Source: Chryseobacterium sp. 52 (GTDB lineage: Bacteria; Bacteroidota; Bacteroidia; Flavobacteriales; Weeksellaceae). Taken from it: DNA of 64,000 nt. The notes beneath the pieces are model-generated. The model was not told the origin of the DNA. It saw only the letters and a program-made list of their open reading frames with translations, and ran no database searches. Shown here piece by piece: positions 53,148 through 62,392 of the stretch; position 1 is the first letter of the stretch; each line of letters opens with the position of its first letter. Where the stretch lies: the NCBI RefSeq assembly GCF_002754245.1, contig NZ_PEEX01000001.1:1840001-1904000 (forward strand). Reading direction: 5' to 3'. The translations under genes and the position numbers were made by a program.

Positions 53148-54749
53148 TTATCTGCTGTAATATTGAATCTGCATATCTTTCGGATATTTCACTTCATAGG
53201 AGAAGTTGATTTTGTCTGAACTTCCGCTGCTGATGTTTCTGTTCCAAAGAATACTTCCTGTTTTCTCATCCAGGCTTCCGTTTCCTATTTCCAGAGCTTT
53301 TACCAGAATTTTAGAATTTTCACTGATTGGAAGCTGGTCAAGGATTTCCAGTTCGATATTTTCTTTTGTATTGTTTCTGATGCTGATCTGGTAGGATTCT
53401 GTTTCCCATTTATTGCTGTTAAGAGTCTTTTGAGAAGTTTTATCTGCCAGTTTGATTCTTTTTACGGTAATTCTTTCATCCACACCCAGAGAAATCGGGA
53501 ACTCATCTTTTACATAATTGGTGGCGATGCTTGTTTTTCCGATATAATTATCTTCAAAATAGATATTCGCTTCTCCGGAGATAAGATTAAGATTCTGCCA
53601 GTTTTTAATGAAAGCCATCAGGAATACCTGGTTGTTCAGTTTTGGAACTGTATGGTATTTATAGGTCGCATCAATCTGTTTTTTGTCAAGGATCACATAC
53701 TGCTCTTTTTCCTGACTTAAGATGGTTTGGTTATAATTAAGCTCATAAATCACATTCATCTGACTGTCTGAAACGGTTGCTACCGGGATTTGGTTTGGTT
53801 TGTCAGCAACTTCAGCTCTCATCTGATAAGAATTAACTTCCTTTGCAGCTGATTTCAGCATATATTTTGACGTTTCAGCCTGAGAATTATAAGCCGAATA
53901 TTCAGCAACATAAAGCGGAGATAATATAGGTCTGTCCTGATTGTAAGAAGGTCTGTAGGTGGAGACAAACAGCTTTACGTTTTTCCAGTCCTGCCCGGTT
54001 TTTTGGTAGATTTTTCCTTTATAAACCATTTCAAGAGGTTTCTTTACCGATTCAGCACGCAGATCGTAAGAAGGGACCCAGCCTGCATCCGCAACAATAT
54101 AGCTTACGCCTAAATTCAGGTTGGTTTCGTTATCAGCGAGAATCTCAAGAAGAAGTTCCTTTCTGTTGGTGTTTTTATGGGTTTGTTCTTCCGCAGACTG
54201 CTTATTGATTTTACCAATGCTTTCGTCCAAAACTGCTTTCTGTTCATTCAGGACAAAAACCTGGTTATCAATTTCCAGCATTCTTTTTCTGTAAAATTCA
54301 GTCAGTTTAATCAGCTGTTCCTGTGGAGTAGACTTATCATTGGTTGAAACTTTTAAATTGTCATTAATGATATTCTGCTCACCCGTCAGATTCTTGATCT
54401 GGATATTCAGTAAATTGACCTGTCTCTGAAGTTTTTTTCTTTCATCATCCAATTTCTTTTCTCCCTCAGACAATTCTTCATTTTTCAGATAATTGCTTTG
54501 AGGAGTAATGGAAAGAAGAGTTGTATTTTTTTCAAGATTAATTCTGTAGGTATTTTCATCCAGATTATTGGGAAGGTTGATGATTCTCACCATATTTCGT
54601 CCTTTCTGAAGACTGATATTGGTGCTTCCGAAAACTTTGGCACCCTGAAGGAATACCGTGGCCTGTTTGACATCAATTTCTTTTTTGATTTCCTGTGCTT
54701 TTAAAAATGAAACAGAAAATGTGATGAGTAGTAGTAAATAGCGTTTCAT
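53148..54749 (-). CDS. MuiA-like DUF4139 protein
   Basis: The 533-aa protein has a signal peptide, a coiled-coil-rich region at about residues 85-205, and the DUF4139 (mucoidy inhibitor MuiA family) core with YIVADAGWVPSYDLRA and KTGQDWKNVKLFVST. MuiA relatives are linked to envelope polysaccharide control; a precise function is not established. First gene of the muiA-vwa unit, with a direct-repeat site upstream. Confidence 0.88.
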   Translation of the reverse strand: MKRYLLLLITFSVSFLKAQEIKKEIDVKQATVFLQGAKVFGSTNISLQKGRNMVRIINLPNNLDENTYRINLEKNTTLLSITPQSNYLKNEELSEGEKKLDDERKKLQRQVNLLNIQIKNLTGEQNIINDNLKVSTNDKSTPQEQLIKLTEFYRKRMLEIDNQVFVLNEQKAVLDESIGKINKQSAEEQTHKNTNRKELLLEILADNETNLNLGVSYIVADAGWVPSYDLRAESVKKPLEMVYKGKIYQKTGQDWKNVKLFVSTYRPSYNQDRPILSPLYVAEYSAYNSQAETSKYMLKSAAKEVNSYQMRAEVADKPNQIPVATVSDSQMNVIYELNYNQTILSQEKEQYVILDKKQIDATYKYHTVPKLNNQVFLMAFIKNWQNLNLISGEANIYFEDNYIGKTSIATNYVKDEFPISLGVDERITVKRIKLADKTSQKTLNSNKWETESYQISIRNNTKENIELEILDQLPISENSKILVKALEIGNGSLDEKTGSILWNRNISSGSSDKINFSYEVKYPKDMQIQYYSR

Positions 54750-54770
54750 AGTGTTATTATTTTAAATTCC

Positions 54771-54778
54771 TAAAGTAA
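54771..54778 (-). promoter_or_regulatory. -7-like element of the muiA-vwa unit
   Basis: On the minus strand it reads TTACTTTA, near the TAnnTTTG consensus. It shares its surroundings (TAATTTTACTTYAG) with the promoter of the SIMPL gene, at the same 32-bp distance from the direct repeat. Confidence 0.5.
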
Positions 54779-54810
54779 AATTACCTGTATTTAAGTCTGG
54801 AAATCTGAAG

Positions 54811-54841
54811 ACTTGGTGAAACCGGACTTTCACTTGGTGAA
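54811..54841. promoter_or_regulatory. Direct-repeat site A, proposed LytTR binding site (muiA promoter)
   Basis: ACTTGGTGAA occurs at 54811 and 54832 (identical copies, 21 bp start to start), about 62 bp before the muiA start. Two sites with the same layout occur in this locus. LytTR proteins are known to bind two direct repeats with about this spacing. Confidence 0.65.
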
Positions 54842-54861
54842 CTGAAAAATCGTTTTGAAAA

Positions 54862-54890
54862 AGAAAAAACAGTCCTCTCGGACTGTCTTT
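54862..54890 (-). terminator. Terminator of the SIMPL gene
   Basis: On the minus strand the stem ACAGTCC/GGACTGT with a short loop is followed by a T-rich run, 15 bp past the stop. Confidence 0.75.
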
Positions 54891-54904
54891 TAAATCTGTT
54901 AATT

Positions 54905-55579
54905 CTAAAGGATTTCGTATCTCGTTTTGATACTGTATTTGATCTTGATATTTTCAATATTGTCAAAAGAAAAATCTACCGGTGCATCAGCGGCTTCCAA
55001 CTGTAGATTTCTAGCACTGCTTTTGTAAGCTACAGGCATAATCATATCACTGGTATAGTCTTCAATCTCGGTGATTTCAAGCGGAGTTCCGGTCTTTTTA
55101 CCCATACTTTCCAAGAGATAATCTGCTTTTTCTTTTGCTGCTTTCAAAGCATTAATCTTTACTGCCTTTCTGAAGTCTGCGATTTTAGTATTCTTCACCT
55201 CTGCGATGTTCAGATTGCTTACCCATTTCTGGTTCAGATCTTCAAATATTTTACTGATATTCGATTTTGTACTGGCTTTGAACTGATAGCTTTTCGTGAA
55301 TTTTCCATTTTTGGCGTATACGTTCTGATACATGGATTTAAATTTAATATCCTCGTTCTTCACTCCCGCATTCTTTAATGTTTCAAACAGCTTTTTTTCA
55401 TTGTCAGCCAGTTCGTTCTTATTATCTGCCTTAATTCCGATGCTGAAGATGATTTCATCCGGTTCTACTTCCATTTCTGCAATCCCTGTTACTTCAATTG
55501 CATTTTTCTTTACTTCCTGTGCATGTACAAAACTTCCCAGTGTAAAGATCCCGATCAATAAAAAATGTCTCAATTTCAT
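54905..55579 (-). CDS. SIMPL-domain (DUF541) protein
   Basis: The 224-aa protein has a signal peptide (FLLIGIFTLGSFVHAQ) and a SIMPL domain: IEVTGIAEMEVEPDEIIFSIGI, DNEKKLFETLKNAGV and AKEKADYLLESMGKKTG (first quoted in part). Family members such as Brucella BP26 are periplasmic or outer-membrane oligomers. It has its own promoter with direct-repeat site B and is followed by a terminator. Confidence 0.9.
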   Translation of the reverse strand: MKLRHFLLIGIFTLGSFVHAQEVKKNAIEVTGIAEMEVEPDEIIFSIGIKADNKNELADNEKKLFETLKNAGVKNEDIKFKSMYQNVYAKNGKFTKSYQFKASTKSNISKIFEDLNQKWVSNLNIAEVKNTKIADFRKAVKINALKAAKEKADYLLESMGKKTGTPLEITEIEDYTSDMIMPVAYKSSARNLQLEAADAPVDFSFDNIENIKIKYSIKTRYEIL

Positions 55580-55598
55580 AATTTCTTGTTTTAAATTC

Positions 55599-55606
55599 TG
55601 AAGTAA
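55599..55606 (-). promoter_or_regulatory. -7-like element of the SIMPL gene
   Basis: On the minus strand it reads TTACTTCA, in the same sequence context as the muiA promoter and 32 bp from site B. Confidence 0.45.
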
Positions 55607-55638
55607 AATTACTGCGATCCGAAACCTGAAATCCGGAG

Positions 55639-55669
55639 ACTTGGTGAAATAAGGTTTTCACTTGGTGGA
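55639..55669. promoter_or_regulatory. Direct-repeat site B, proposed LytTR binding site (SIMPL promoter)
   Basis: ACTTGGTGAA at 55639 and ACTTGGTGGA at 55660 again sit 21 bp apart, 60 bp before the start of the SIMPL gene. Confidence 0.65.
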
Positions 55670-55675
55670 TAGACA

Positions 55676-55710
55676 CAAAAAAAGACGATCCTTGTGAGAA
55701 TCGCCTTTTG
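55676..55710 (-). terminator. Probable terminator of the amidohydrolase gene
   Basis: On the minus strand an imperfect stem (AAAAGGCGATTC with GATCGTCTTTT) is followed by T's, 33 bp after the stop. Confidence 0.55.
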
Positions 55711-55742
55711 AAGCTTTTTTTTAATCTTAATCTTAGTGACTT

Positions 55743-57497
55743 CTAATAGGTAAAGTAAACCTTTGAAATTTTATCGTTTTTAATCTCATAAATAGCCGTT
55801 GCCTCCGTCTTTACGCCAGGTCTCAGACCTGAAACACTCTCTTTATCAATAACAGTGTTCAGATTTACAATCCTCTGTTTGATTTCACAGTGCAGATCCG
55901 GATATTTTTCAAACATATTGGAATACGTTTTTCTCATGGCTTCTTTTCCTTTGCTGATCAGTTTCCCAGGGAATAAATAAAGCTCCACATCTTCTGCGTA
56001 AGGTTCCAGAAATGCCTCAATATTTCTTGCATTATAGCCATTAACCTGTTGCTGGGCCAAAGTTTCCGGGGTAACTTTTACAATTCTTTCCCGGTCTATG
56101 GGCAGTCCGTTTTTCATTACCAGATCGATATTGGTAAGATTTTCCAGGTTTTCAACAGGATTTGCATTGAGAAGAACAAAATCGGCAGTTTTGCCCGTTT
56201 CTATGCTGCCGTACTCGTTTTCTTTATTAAGGATTTTTGCAGGAATGATGGTAGCCGACTGCAGAATCTGCCATTCGTTCATGCCACTTTCTTTCATGGC
56301 TTTTAGCTCTGCGATAAAAGATGAAGCATGCTGAGTTCCTATGTTTCCGGCATCGGTTCCTGCTGCAATCATTACGCCACCTTCAGCCAGTTTTTTGAGG
56401 TTTACATTGCGGATAGAATCTGTTTTTGAGATATAAGCTTTTACCTTAGGATCGCTGAACCGGGCTTTACGTTTACTGAGCATCACAGAATCTGAGGTTG
56501 CTGTCAAATGCTTCAGATCATACATAGAACCAATACTTTGCGGATTGGAGTTTTCCAGCTCATAGGTGTTGTACACTTTCTTCTGTCCGTAAGTATCATA
56601 ATAATTATCCATTACCGTAAGGGTAGGGCTTACAATGACCTTTTTTGATTTTAAAAGTTTTATGAAATCTTCCGAAACTATTTCATCTTCTATATTATGG
56701 ACCAGAAAATCTGCACCATTCTGTACAGCAATTTCCGCAGTGAAACGTTCAGTAGCGTGAATGGCTATTTTTAAATTATTTTTGTGAGCTTCATCAATAA
56801 CTGCTTTTATTGAAGGTTCAAGCTTCTTTGTCTCTTCTTTCTTTTTCTGGGCGTCACCCGATACAATATACCATATCTTGATAAAATCAGGTTTGTACGG
56901 CAGTTGCTCCTGCACCAGCTTTTTGGCATCATCAATAGAAGTAAGTAGCCTGAAAGGTTCATTTTTATTGAGGTTTTTAAAAACTTCAGGCTCATAGGTC
57001 GTAATGAGCGGTCCGGACATATACACTGACGGCAAACGTTCAATGTTCTTCAAAGAATCTCTGATTTTTAGTAAATTATAAGTGGCCCCGGGGTCAATCA
57101 CTGACGTAATTCCCATTTTAAGATAGCGCTGCAGCTGATCTTCCATATTTTTGTGACTCCAGCTGATCTCTTTTTCATAAGGAACATGTTTTCTGAGATC
57201 AAGGGCATCCGGTCTTGTATACAGCCCTCCGCTCTGGAAAAAGTGAACGTGTGCATCCGTCATTCCCGGAATCAGATATTTGCCTTCACCATTAATGACA
57301 TGCGAATTGGCTGGAATTTTAACCTGCTTACTCGGTTTTACAGTTATAATGGTTTTCCCAGTCATAACAACTGTTTGAGAAGGAATCATTTTCTTATGGA
57401 TGACATCGGCAACAGTAACGTTTTGAATGTAAATCTGTGCATTGAAATTACCTGCACAAAATAAAGCTACAAGTATAATCCGGAGTTTTTTATTCAT
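55743..57497 (-). CDS. Amidohydrolase fused to an NTF2/SnoaL-like domain
   Basis: The 584-aa protein has a signal peptide and a metal-dependent amidohydrolase domain with DAHVHFF (HxH), AIHATERF, LVHNIEDE and AAGTDAGN as metal ligands, similar to imidazolonepropionase-like amidohydrolases. After about residue 475 comes a separate NTF2/SnoaL-type domain (YNARNIEAFLEPYAEDVELYL quoted in part). Probably periplasmic; substrate unknown. It is divergent from the sensor kinase gene. Confidence 0.88.
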   Translation of the reverse strand: MNKKLRIILVALFCAGNFNAQIYIQNVTVADVIHKKMIPSQTVVMTGKTIITVKPSKQVKIPANSHVINGEGKYLIPGMTDAHVHFFQSGGLYTRPDALDLRKHVPYEKEISWSHKNMEDQLQRYLKMGITSVIDPGATYNLLKIRDSLKNIERLPSVYMSGPLITTYEPEVFKNLNKNEPFRLLTSIDDAKKLVQEQLPYKPDFIKIWYIVSGDAQKKKEETKKLEPSIKAVIDEAHKNNLKIAIHATERFTAEIAVQNGADFLVHNIEDEIVSEDFIKLLKSKKVIVSPTLTVMDNYYDTYGQKKVYNTYELENSNPQSIGSMYDLKHLTATSDSVMLSKRKARFSDPKVKAYISKTDSIRNVNLKKLAEGGVMIAAGTDAGNIGTQHASSFIAELKAMKESGMNEWQILQSATIIPAKILNKENEYGSIETGKTADFVLLNANPVENLENLTNIDLVMKNGLPIDRERIVKVTPETLAQQQVNGYNARNIEAFLEPYAEDVELYLFPGKLISKGKEAMRKTYSNMFEKYPDLHCEIKQRIVNLNTVIDKESVSGLRPGVKTEATAIYEIKNDKISKVYFTY

Positions 57498-57519
57498 AAT
57501 TTTGGGGTAAAATATGGCG

Positions 57520-57527
57520 CAAATATA
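57520..57527 (-). promoter_or_regulatory. -7 element of the amidohydrolase gene
   Basis: On the minus strand it reads TATATTTG, a perfect TAnnTTTG match, 23 bp before the start codon. Confidence 0.5.
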
Positions 57528-57605
57528 ACAAAAGACTCCCTCTTCTGTGGGATATTATTTTCAGAATCGTTTAAAAATGAAAGTATTGATTTTTGATGAG
57601 GGTAA

Positions 57606-57636
57606 ACTTGGTGAAGTGAAGTTTTGACTTGGTAAA
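57606..57636. promoter_or_regulatory. Direct-repeat site C, proposed LytTR binding site (kinase promoter)
   Basis: ACTTGGTGAA at 57606 and ACTTGGTAAA at 57627 are again 21 bp apart. The site lies 28 bp upstream of a -7-like TTACTTTG (57665-57672) of the kinase gene. It could also serve the divergent amidohydrolase gene. Confidence 0.65.
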
Positions 57637-57691
57637 GAATAGAAAAGGATACATAAAGTTTTAGTTACTTTGCACTAAAGATCTGAAATCC

Positions 57692-59479
57692 GTGAAATTA
57701 GTTTTTAAAATACTATTTATCTTCATTCTTGCTGCAGGAAATTTCTGTACAGCACAGGATACCGTACGGGTTACCCAGGCCTATAAATCTGCGGCAAGAC
57801 TTAAAAAAGCGGTAGACAATAATGATAATAAAGGGGTTGCCGATACGTATGTTGGCATTGCGAATGATTACTACAATCAGGGGAATTATGCCAAAAGCGA
57901 AGAGTTTTTAGTCAAAGCCAGAAATATTTACAAAAATCTTAACGATAAAAAAAATCTGGAATCTGTCACCCGGAAAATAGCGCAGTCACAGGAAAAGCAG
58001 AATAAAATAACCCCTGCTATCAGTAATTACAGCATGGCCGCCGAGATGAGTTACAGTGAAAAAAGCAGAGCTGTAAATACCAATGACGCAGCAAGACTCT
58101 CTTCTCCCACATCCGAACAGAAAGTGGAAGCTATCCAGGATAATATCAACATCAGCCTGAAAGGAAAGGATAAAGGTGACCTTGCGGCAAGCTACAGTCA
58201 GATGGCAGATGTGAATATCCAGCAGAAAGATATTCCCAGAGCGGAAGAGAATCTGAATAATGCCTATGTACTTTCCAAAAAAGAAGCTCCTCAACAGGCG
58301 TTGGAAATCAATCAGAAGCTGACGAATTTCTATGTTGAAAACAGAAACTTTGAAAAGGCCATTGAAGCCAAAAAGAAAGTACTGAAAGAAGATTTTGTAA
58401 AAGACAACTCGCAGGAAAAAGTCAATCAGATCCAGGAACTGGCTGATATTTATATTAAGAAAAATGATCCTGAAGAAGCTGTTATATTATTAAAAAATGC
58501 CTACGGAATTGCCCTGGAAAAAGGACACACAATGGAAGCCCAGAAAAGTGTGAAAAAACTGGACAGCCTTTACAATATATCAGGAAATACGAATGCTTCA
58601 GTGACGCTGTACAGAGATTTCCTTGGAAAACTTCCGGATCTTGTTTCCAAAGACAGAAGCCTGGTTGATAATAAAATACTGGAAGATACTGAGCAGAGAA
58701 TCTCGCAGCTTGAAAAGGAAAAAGGACTGAAAGACGAGCTTATCCGCAAGAAAAATGTCTTTAATTATAGCCTGATCGGAGTTCTGATCCTACTGACTGG
58801 CTTGATTTTCTTTATTTTCAGAACACTGAAGAAAGTTCAGATCAAAAATAAAAAAATTGCCCTGCAGTCGCTGCGGCGTGAAATGAACCCCCATTTTATC
58901 TTTAACAGTTTAAACAGTGTCAATCATTTTATAGCGACCAATAACGAGCTGGAAGCCAATCAATACCTGACAAAATTCTCAAAGCTGATGCGTGGGGTGA
59001 TGGAAAATTCTGCGGAAGATTTTATCCCTTTCCAACAGGAGCTGGATCTCCTTCAGAACTATCTGGCATTGGAAAAGACCCGTTTTTCAGATAAGTTTGA
59101 TTATGAAATTGATGCAGACGAAAGTCTGAATATGCAAAACCTGAAAGTTCCCGGAATGCTCATTCAGCCCTTTCTGGAAAATGCGGTCTGGCATGGACTG
59201 CGCTACAGAAGTGATAAAGGATTTTTGAAATTAAGTTTTCAGAAAGAAGGAGAGCGTTTAAAGGTTATTGTAGAAGACAATGGAATAGGTATTGAGGAAA
59301 GCAAAAAGCAGAAAACCCAACATCAGAAAACCAGAGAAGGCCGCGGGATGAAAAATACACTGGAAAGAATGGGCTTACTGAATGACCTGTATAAAAGGGA
59401 TATTCAATGTAAGATCACAGATAAAAAAGATGAACAGGGCGTTTTAGTAGAAATCAGTTATAAAAACCTTATTGTTTAG
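57692..59479 (+). CDS. LytS-family sensor histidine kinase with TPR sensor region
   Basis: The 595-aa protein starts at GTG. It has a signal peptide, periplasmic TPR-like repeats (about 30-300), a short coiled coil, one membrane segment (about 353-375) and a cytoplasmic His_kinase/LytS domain. REMNPHFIFNSLN places the phospho-acceptor at H401, and ATP lid motifs VEDNGIGIEE and GRGMKNTLERM follow. The probable partner is the LytTR response regulator encoded 2.1 kb downstream. A repeat site lies 56 bp before the start. Confidence 0.92.
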   Translation: MKLVFKILFIFILAAGNFCTAQDTVRVTQAYKSAARLKKAVDNNDNKGVADTYVGIANDYYNQGNYAKSEEFLVKARNIYKNLNDKKNLESVTRKIAQSQEKQNKITPAISNYSMAAEMSYSEKSRAVNTNDAARLSSPTSEQKVEAIQDNINISLKGKDKGDLAASYSQMADVNIQQKDIPRAEENLNNAYVLSKKEAPQQALEINQKLTNFYVENRNFEKAIEAKKKVLKEDFVKDNSQEKVNQIQELADIYIKKNDPEEAVILLKNAYGIALEKGHTMEAQKSVKKLDSLYNISGNTNASVTLYRDFLGKLPDLVSKDRSLVDNKILEDTEQRISQLEKEKGLKDELIRKKNVFNYSLIGVLILLTGLIFFIFRTLKKVQIKNKKIALQSLRREMNPHFIFNSLNSVNHFIATNNELEANQYLTKFSKLMRGVMENSAEDFIPFQQELDLLQNYLALEKTRFSDKFDYEIDADESLNMQNLKVPGMLIQPFLENAVWHGLRYRSDKGFLKLSFQKEGERLKVIVEDNGIGIEESKKQKTQHQKTREGRGMKNTLERMGLLNDLYKRDIQCKITDKKDEQGVLVEISYKNLIV

Positions 59480-59565
59480 GAGGTTTTGCCATGTTTTTAT
59501 TCACAGAGACTGTTTTATTGTAACAAACTGTAAACGAGATCGTCTTATTAGTTAAAACTAAACAG

Positions 59566-60273
59566 ATGACTCCTGAAAACAAAACCGCCCGGCTCGCTGG
59601 ATTTTTCTATCTTATTGTGATCGTAACCGGATTGTTCAGTTTAATGTATGTGCCTTCACAGCTTATCGTCTGGAAAGACCCGGCATTGACTTTTCAGAAT
59701 ATTTCCTCCTCCACACAGCTATTCAGATTAGGGATTGCGGGGAGTATGCTTTGTTATATTGCATTTACAGTACTTCCCCTTGTCCTATATCAATTGTTGA
59801 AAAATGTCAATGCGACCTATGCAAAACTGATGGTCATTTTAGCATTGATAAGCGTACCCATTTCATTTCTCAATTTGCAGGCTAAGTTTTCTGTTCTTAC
59901 CCTAACAGAAGGTGCCGGTTATCTGAAAATATTGAATGCAGAACAGCTTCAGTCTCAGGTTATGTTTTTGCTGGGCAGCTACAACAAAGGAATTTTGATT
60001 GTTCAGATCTTTTGGGGGCTTTGGCTCTTTCCATTCGGTTATCTGGTGTACAAATCCGGGTTTTTACCAAAAATTTTAGGTGTCTTTCTAATGTTAGGCT
60101 GTATAGGCTATGTGATCAATGTATTTGCAAGAACGATAATTCCTGATTTTGCGGATTATGCAGTATCAAATTATATTACACTGCCAGCTTCAATAGGAGA
60201 GATAGGAATATGTTTGTGGCTGTTGATTGCCGGAGTAAGAAACAAAAGCCCAAGACCTTTACCGATAAATTAA
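59566..60273 (+). CDS. DUF4386 membrane protein
   Basis: The 235-aa integral membrane protein has about six hydrophobic segments and the DUF4386 opening KTARLAGFFYLIVIVTGLF. Function unknown. It lies 19 bp upstream of the next small membrane protein gene. Confidence 0.86.
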   Translation: MTPENKTARLAGFFYLIVIVTGLFSLMYVPSQLIVWKDPALTFQNISSSTQLFRLGIAGSMLCYIAFTVLPLVLYQLLKNVNATYAKLMVILALISVPISFLNLQAKFSVLTLTEGAGYLKILNAEQLQSQVMFLLGSYNKGILIVQIFWGLWLFPFGYLVYKSGFLPKILGVFLMLGCIGYVINVFARTIIPDFADYAVSNYITLPASIGEIGICLWLLIAGVRNKSPRPLPIN

Positions 60274-60292
60274 TTTCCAAATACCAAACATC

Positions 60293-60709
60293 ATGAATAC
60301 TCCTGCAAAACTTGAAGATACCAAAGTAAATATCAAGATCATTCTTTCAGGTCTTTGGGCCTCTGTCACCCTGTGTTATCTTTATGGAGACTACTTTGAA
60401 TTATATGTACCTCATAAAGCAAAAGGACTGGTTGAAGGAACCAATTTACTGGATACTCCTGCAAAGCTTTTTCTGGCTGCCTTTTTACTGTCGCTGCCTG
60501 CCGTTATGGTATTTTTGTCACTTATCCTCAAGCCCCGAATCAATAGAATACTCAATATTACATTAGGGATAGTATTTACCGCAATCATGTTGCTCATAGC
60601 CGTTACTTCACTTACTGCATGGCGTGCATTTTATGTTTTCTTAGCCCTGCTGGAAAGCCTGATAACAATACTCATCATATGGCATGCATGGAAATGGGAA
60701 AGAGTATAG
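60293..60709 (+). CDS. DUF6326-like small membrane protein
   Basis: The 138-aa protein has about four membrane segments. It opens with KLEDTKVNIKIILSGLWASV and LYGDYFELYVP, matching the pattern I know from DUF6326 proteins. No function known. Likely co-transcribed with the DUF4386 gene. Confidence 0.78.
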   Translation: MNTPAKLEDTKVNIKIILSGLWASVTLCYLYGDYFELYVPHKAKGLVEGTNLLDTPAKLFLAAFLLSLPAVMVFLSLILKPRINRILNITLGIVFTAIMLLIAVTSLTAWRAFYVFLALLESLITILIIWHAWKWERV

Positions 60710-60813
60710 AAATTGATGCCTGATGTTGAGTTTTATCCTTCAAAATTACACCGTTATCTAAATATTTTTTACTTTTACTGTAATGCCGGATATTTCCCGG
60801 ATTATAGTGAAAA

Positions 60814-61533
60814 ATGAAGAAGCATTTATTGATAGGGATATTATTATTCTCATGGGCAGGAATCTTACACGCGCAGGAAATCAATCTGACCCGCTTTGAG
60901 AATATAGTAAAGCACCTAAAACTTGATAAAACCAGGATCAAAGGAGAATTCTGTACGGAAAAGAAAATGCCGAACGCAGAAGATTCATATATCGCTGTTC
61001 TGCCTGTTCTTCAGGGAAAAGAAGAAGAAGATTTTTTCTTGGTCCGTAATTATATTGTGATTACAGATGAAAATGGAGCCATCAAAAACCAGTATTTCGA
61101 TCCTGTGGAAATCACTTCAGATGCTATTATGCTGAGAAGTATAGCAATAGATACCGGATTGTATACCATCAACAGTGGAATCCGCGCTTTTGGCATAAAA
61201 GTGAGTGTTCAAAATGGGAGTCAGCCCAATCCTTATTCTTCAGAAACAGTCTCCCTCTATTATCCGGCGGGAAACACCCTTAAAAAAGTCTTGAGTGAAT
61301 TTGAATTAAGCAATTACGGCGCGGAATGGGACACCAGATGTACAGGTGAATCTGAAGATAGTCATTCTCTCATTATGATGGATAAAACAAAAACCAATAA
61401 CTTCACGGATCTTAAAATCAAAACTGTTTCTATTGCAAGAAAGACCCGGGAGGTAAATGGAGACTGTAAGGAAAATGAAACCTCAAAAACCTCCTACCGC
61501 ATCTTAAAATTTAAAAACGGTAAATATTTATAA
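60814..61533 (+). CDS. Secreted hypothetical protein
   Basis: The 239-aa protein has a clear signal peptide (KHLLIGILLFSWAGILHAQ). The rest is soluble with an even charge mix and three cysteines; no family recognised. It is encoded 51 bp upstream of the response regulator, on the same strand. Confidence 0.78.
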   Translation: MKKHLLIGILLFSWAGILHAQEINLTRFENIVKHLKLDKTRIKGEFCTEKKMPNAEDSYIAVLPVLQGKEEEDFFLVRNYIVITDENGAIKNQYFDPVEITSDAIMLRSIAIDTGLYTINSGIRAFGIKVSVQNGSQPNPYSSETVSLYYPAGNTLKKVLSEFELSNYGAEWDTRCTGESEDSHSLIMMDKTKTNNFTDLKIKTVSIARKTREVNGDCKENETSKTSYRILKFKNGKYL

Positions 61534-61584
61534 CTTATAATCCGCAACCTACTATCTATTATCTGTCACTTATTACCTAAAAAA

Positions 61585-62319
61585 ATGAAAATAAAAGCTG
61601 TCATTGTAGACGATGAGATCATTGCAAGAGAAGTACTGAGAAGCTACATCACCAAATACTGTCCGCAGGTAGAAATTGCAGGAGAAGCGGAAAACATCAA
61701 AGAAGCCGTTCCTTTAATTACAGAAAAGCAGCCCCAACTTGTCTTTCTGGATGTAGAGATGCCTTTTGGGAATGCATTTGATGTACTGGAAGCTACCAAA
61801 GAATTTTCCTATGAAACCATCTTTATCACTGCATTTTCCCAATATTCATTACAGGCACTCAATAAATCGGCAAGTTATTATATTCTAAAGCCTATCGACA
61901 TTCAGGAGCTTATTCTGGCGGTAAATAAAGTAGCAGAAAGTCTTGAAAAGAAAGATGAACTCAACCGTAATAAAATTCTCCTCGAAAATTTAAAATTAAA
62001 ACCTGAAAAGCAACAGCTTATTCTGCCGACACTTCAGGGTTTTGACGTGGTGAAAACCGAAGATATTCTAAGGCTTCAGGCAGACGGAAACTTTACGCAG
62101 GTCTATCTCACAGACGGATCGAAAAAAATGGTCTGCCGTTTCCTCAAACATTTTGATGACTTGCTGGAAAATCCTTTCGTAAGAGTTCACCGTTCCCATA
62201 TTATCAATGCCGGATTTGTAAAATCTTACCATAAAAGCGGGACCGTTATGCTTTCTGATGATACAGAAATTGAGGTTTCGGGAAGTTTTAAAGACAATTT
62301 CCTGAAAGTCTTTTCTTAG
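61585..62319 (+). CDS. LytTR-family response regulator
   Basis: The 244-aa protein has a receiver domain (1-120) with the acidic pocket D9-D10, phospho-acceptor D56 in FLDVEMP, T82 and K102. The LytTR DNA-binding domain (about 145-244) contains ILRLQADGNFTQVYLTDG and FVRVHRSHIINAGFVKSY. It is the probable partner of the LytS-type kinase at 57692 and the best candidate reader of the ACTTGGTGAA direct repeats. Confidence 0.95.
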   Translation: MKIKAVIVDDEIIAREVLRSYITKYCPQVEIAGEAENIKEAVPLITEKQPQLVFLDVEMPFGNAFDVLEATKEFSYETIFITAFSQYSLQALNKSASYYILKPIDIQELILAVNKVAESLEKKDELNRNKILLENLKLKPEKQQLILPTLQGFDVVKTEDILRLQADGNFTQVYLTDGSKKMVCRFLKHFDDLLENPFVRVHRSHIINAGFVKSYHKSGTVMLSDDTEIEVSGSFKDNFLKVFS

Positions 62320-62392
62320 AATTTATTCTTCCTTAACAACTTAAAGGCATTGTTTTTGAAGTTTTCAGGGCAATCACACAAAATATTCAATT

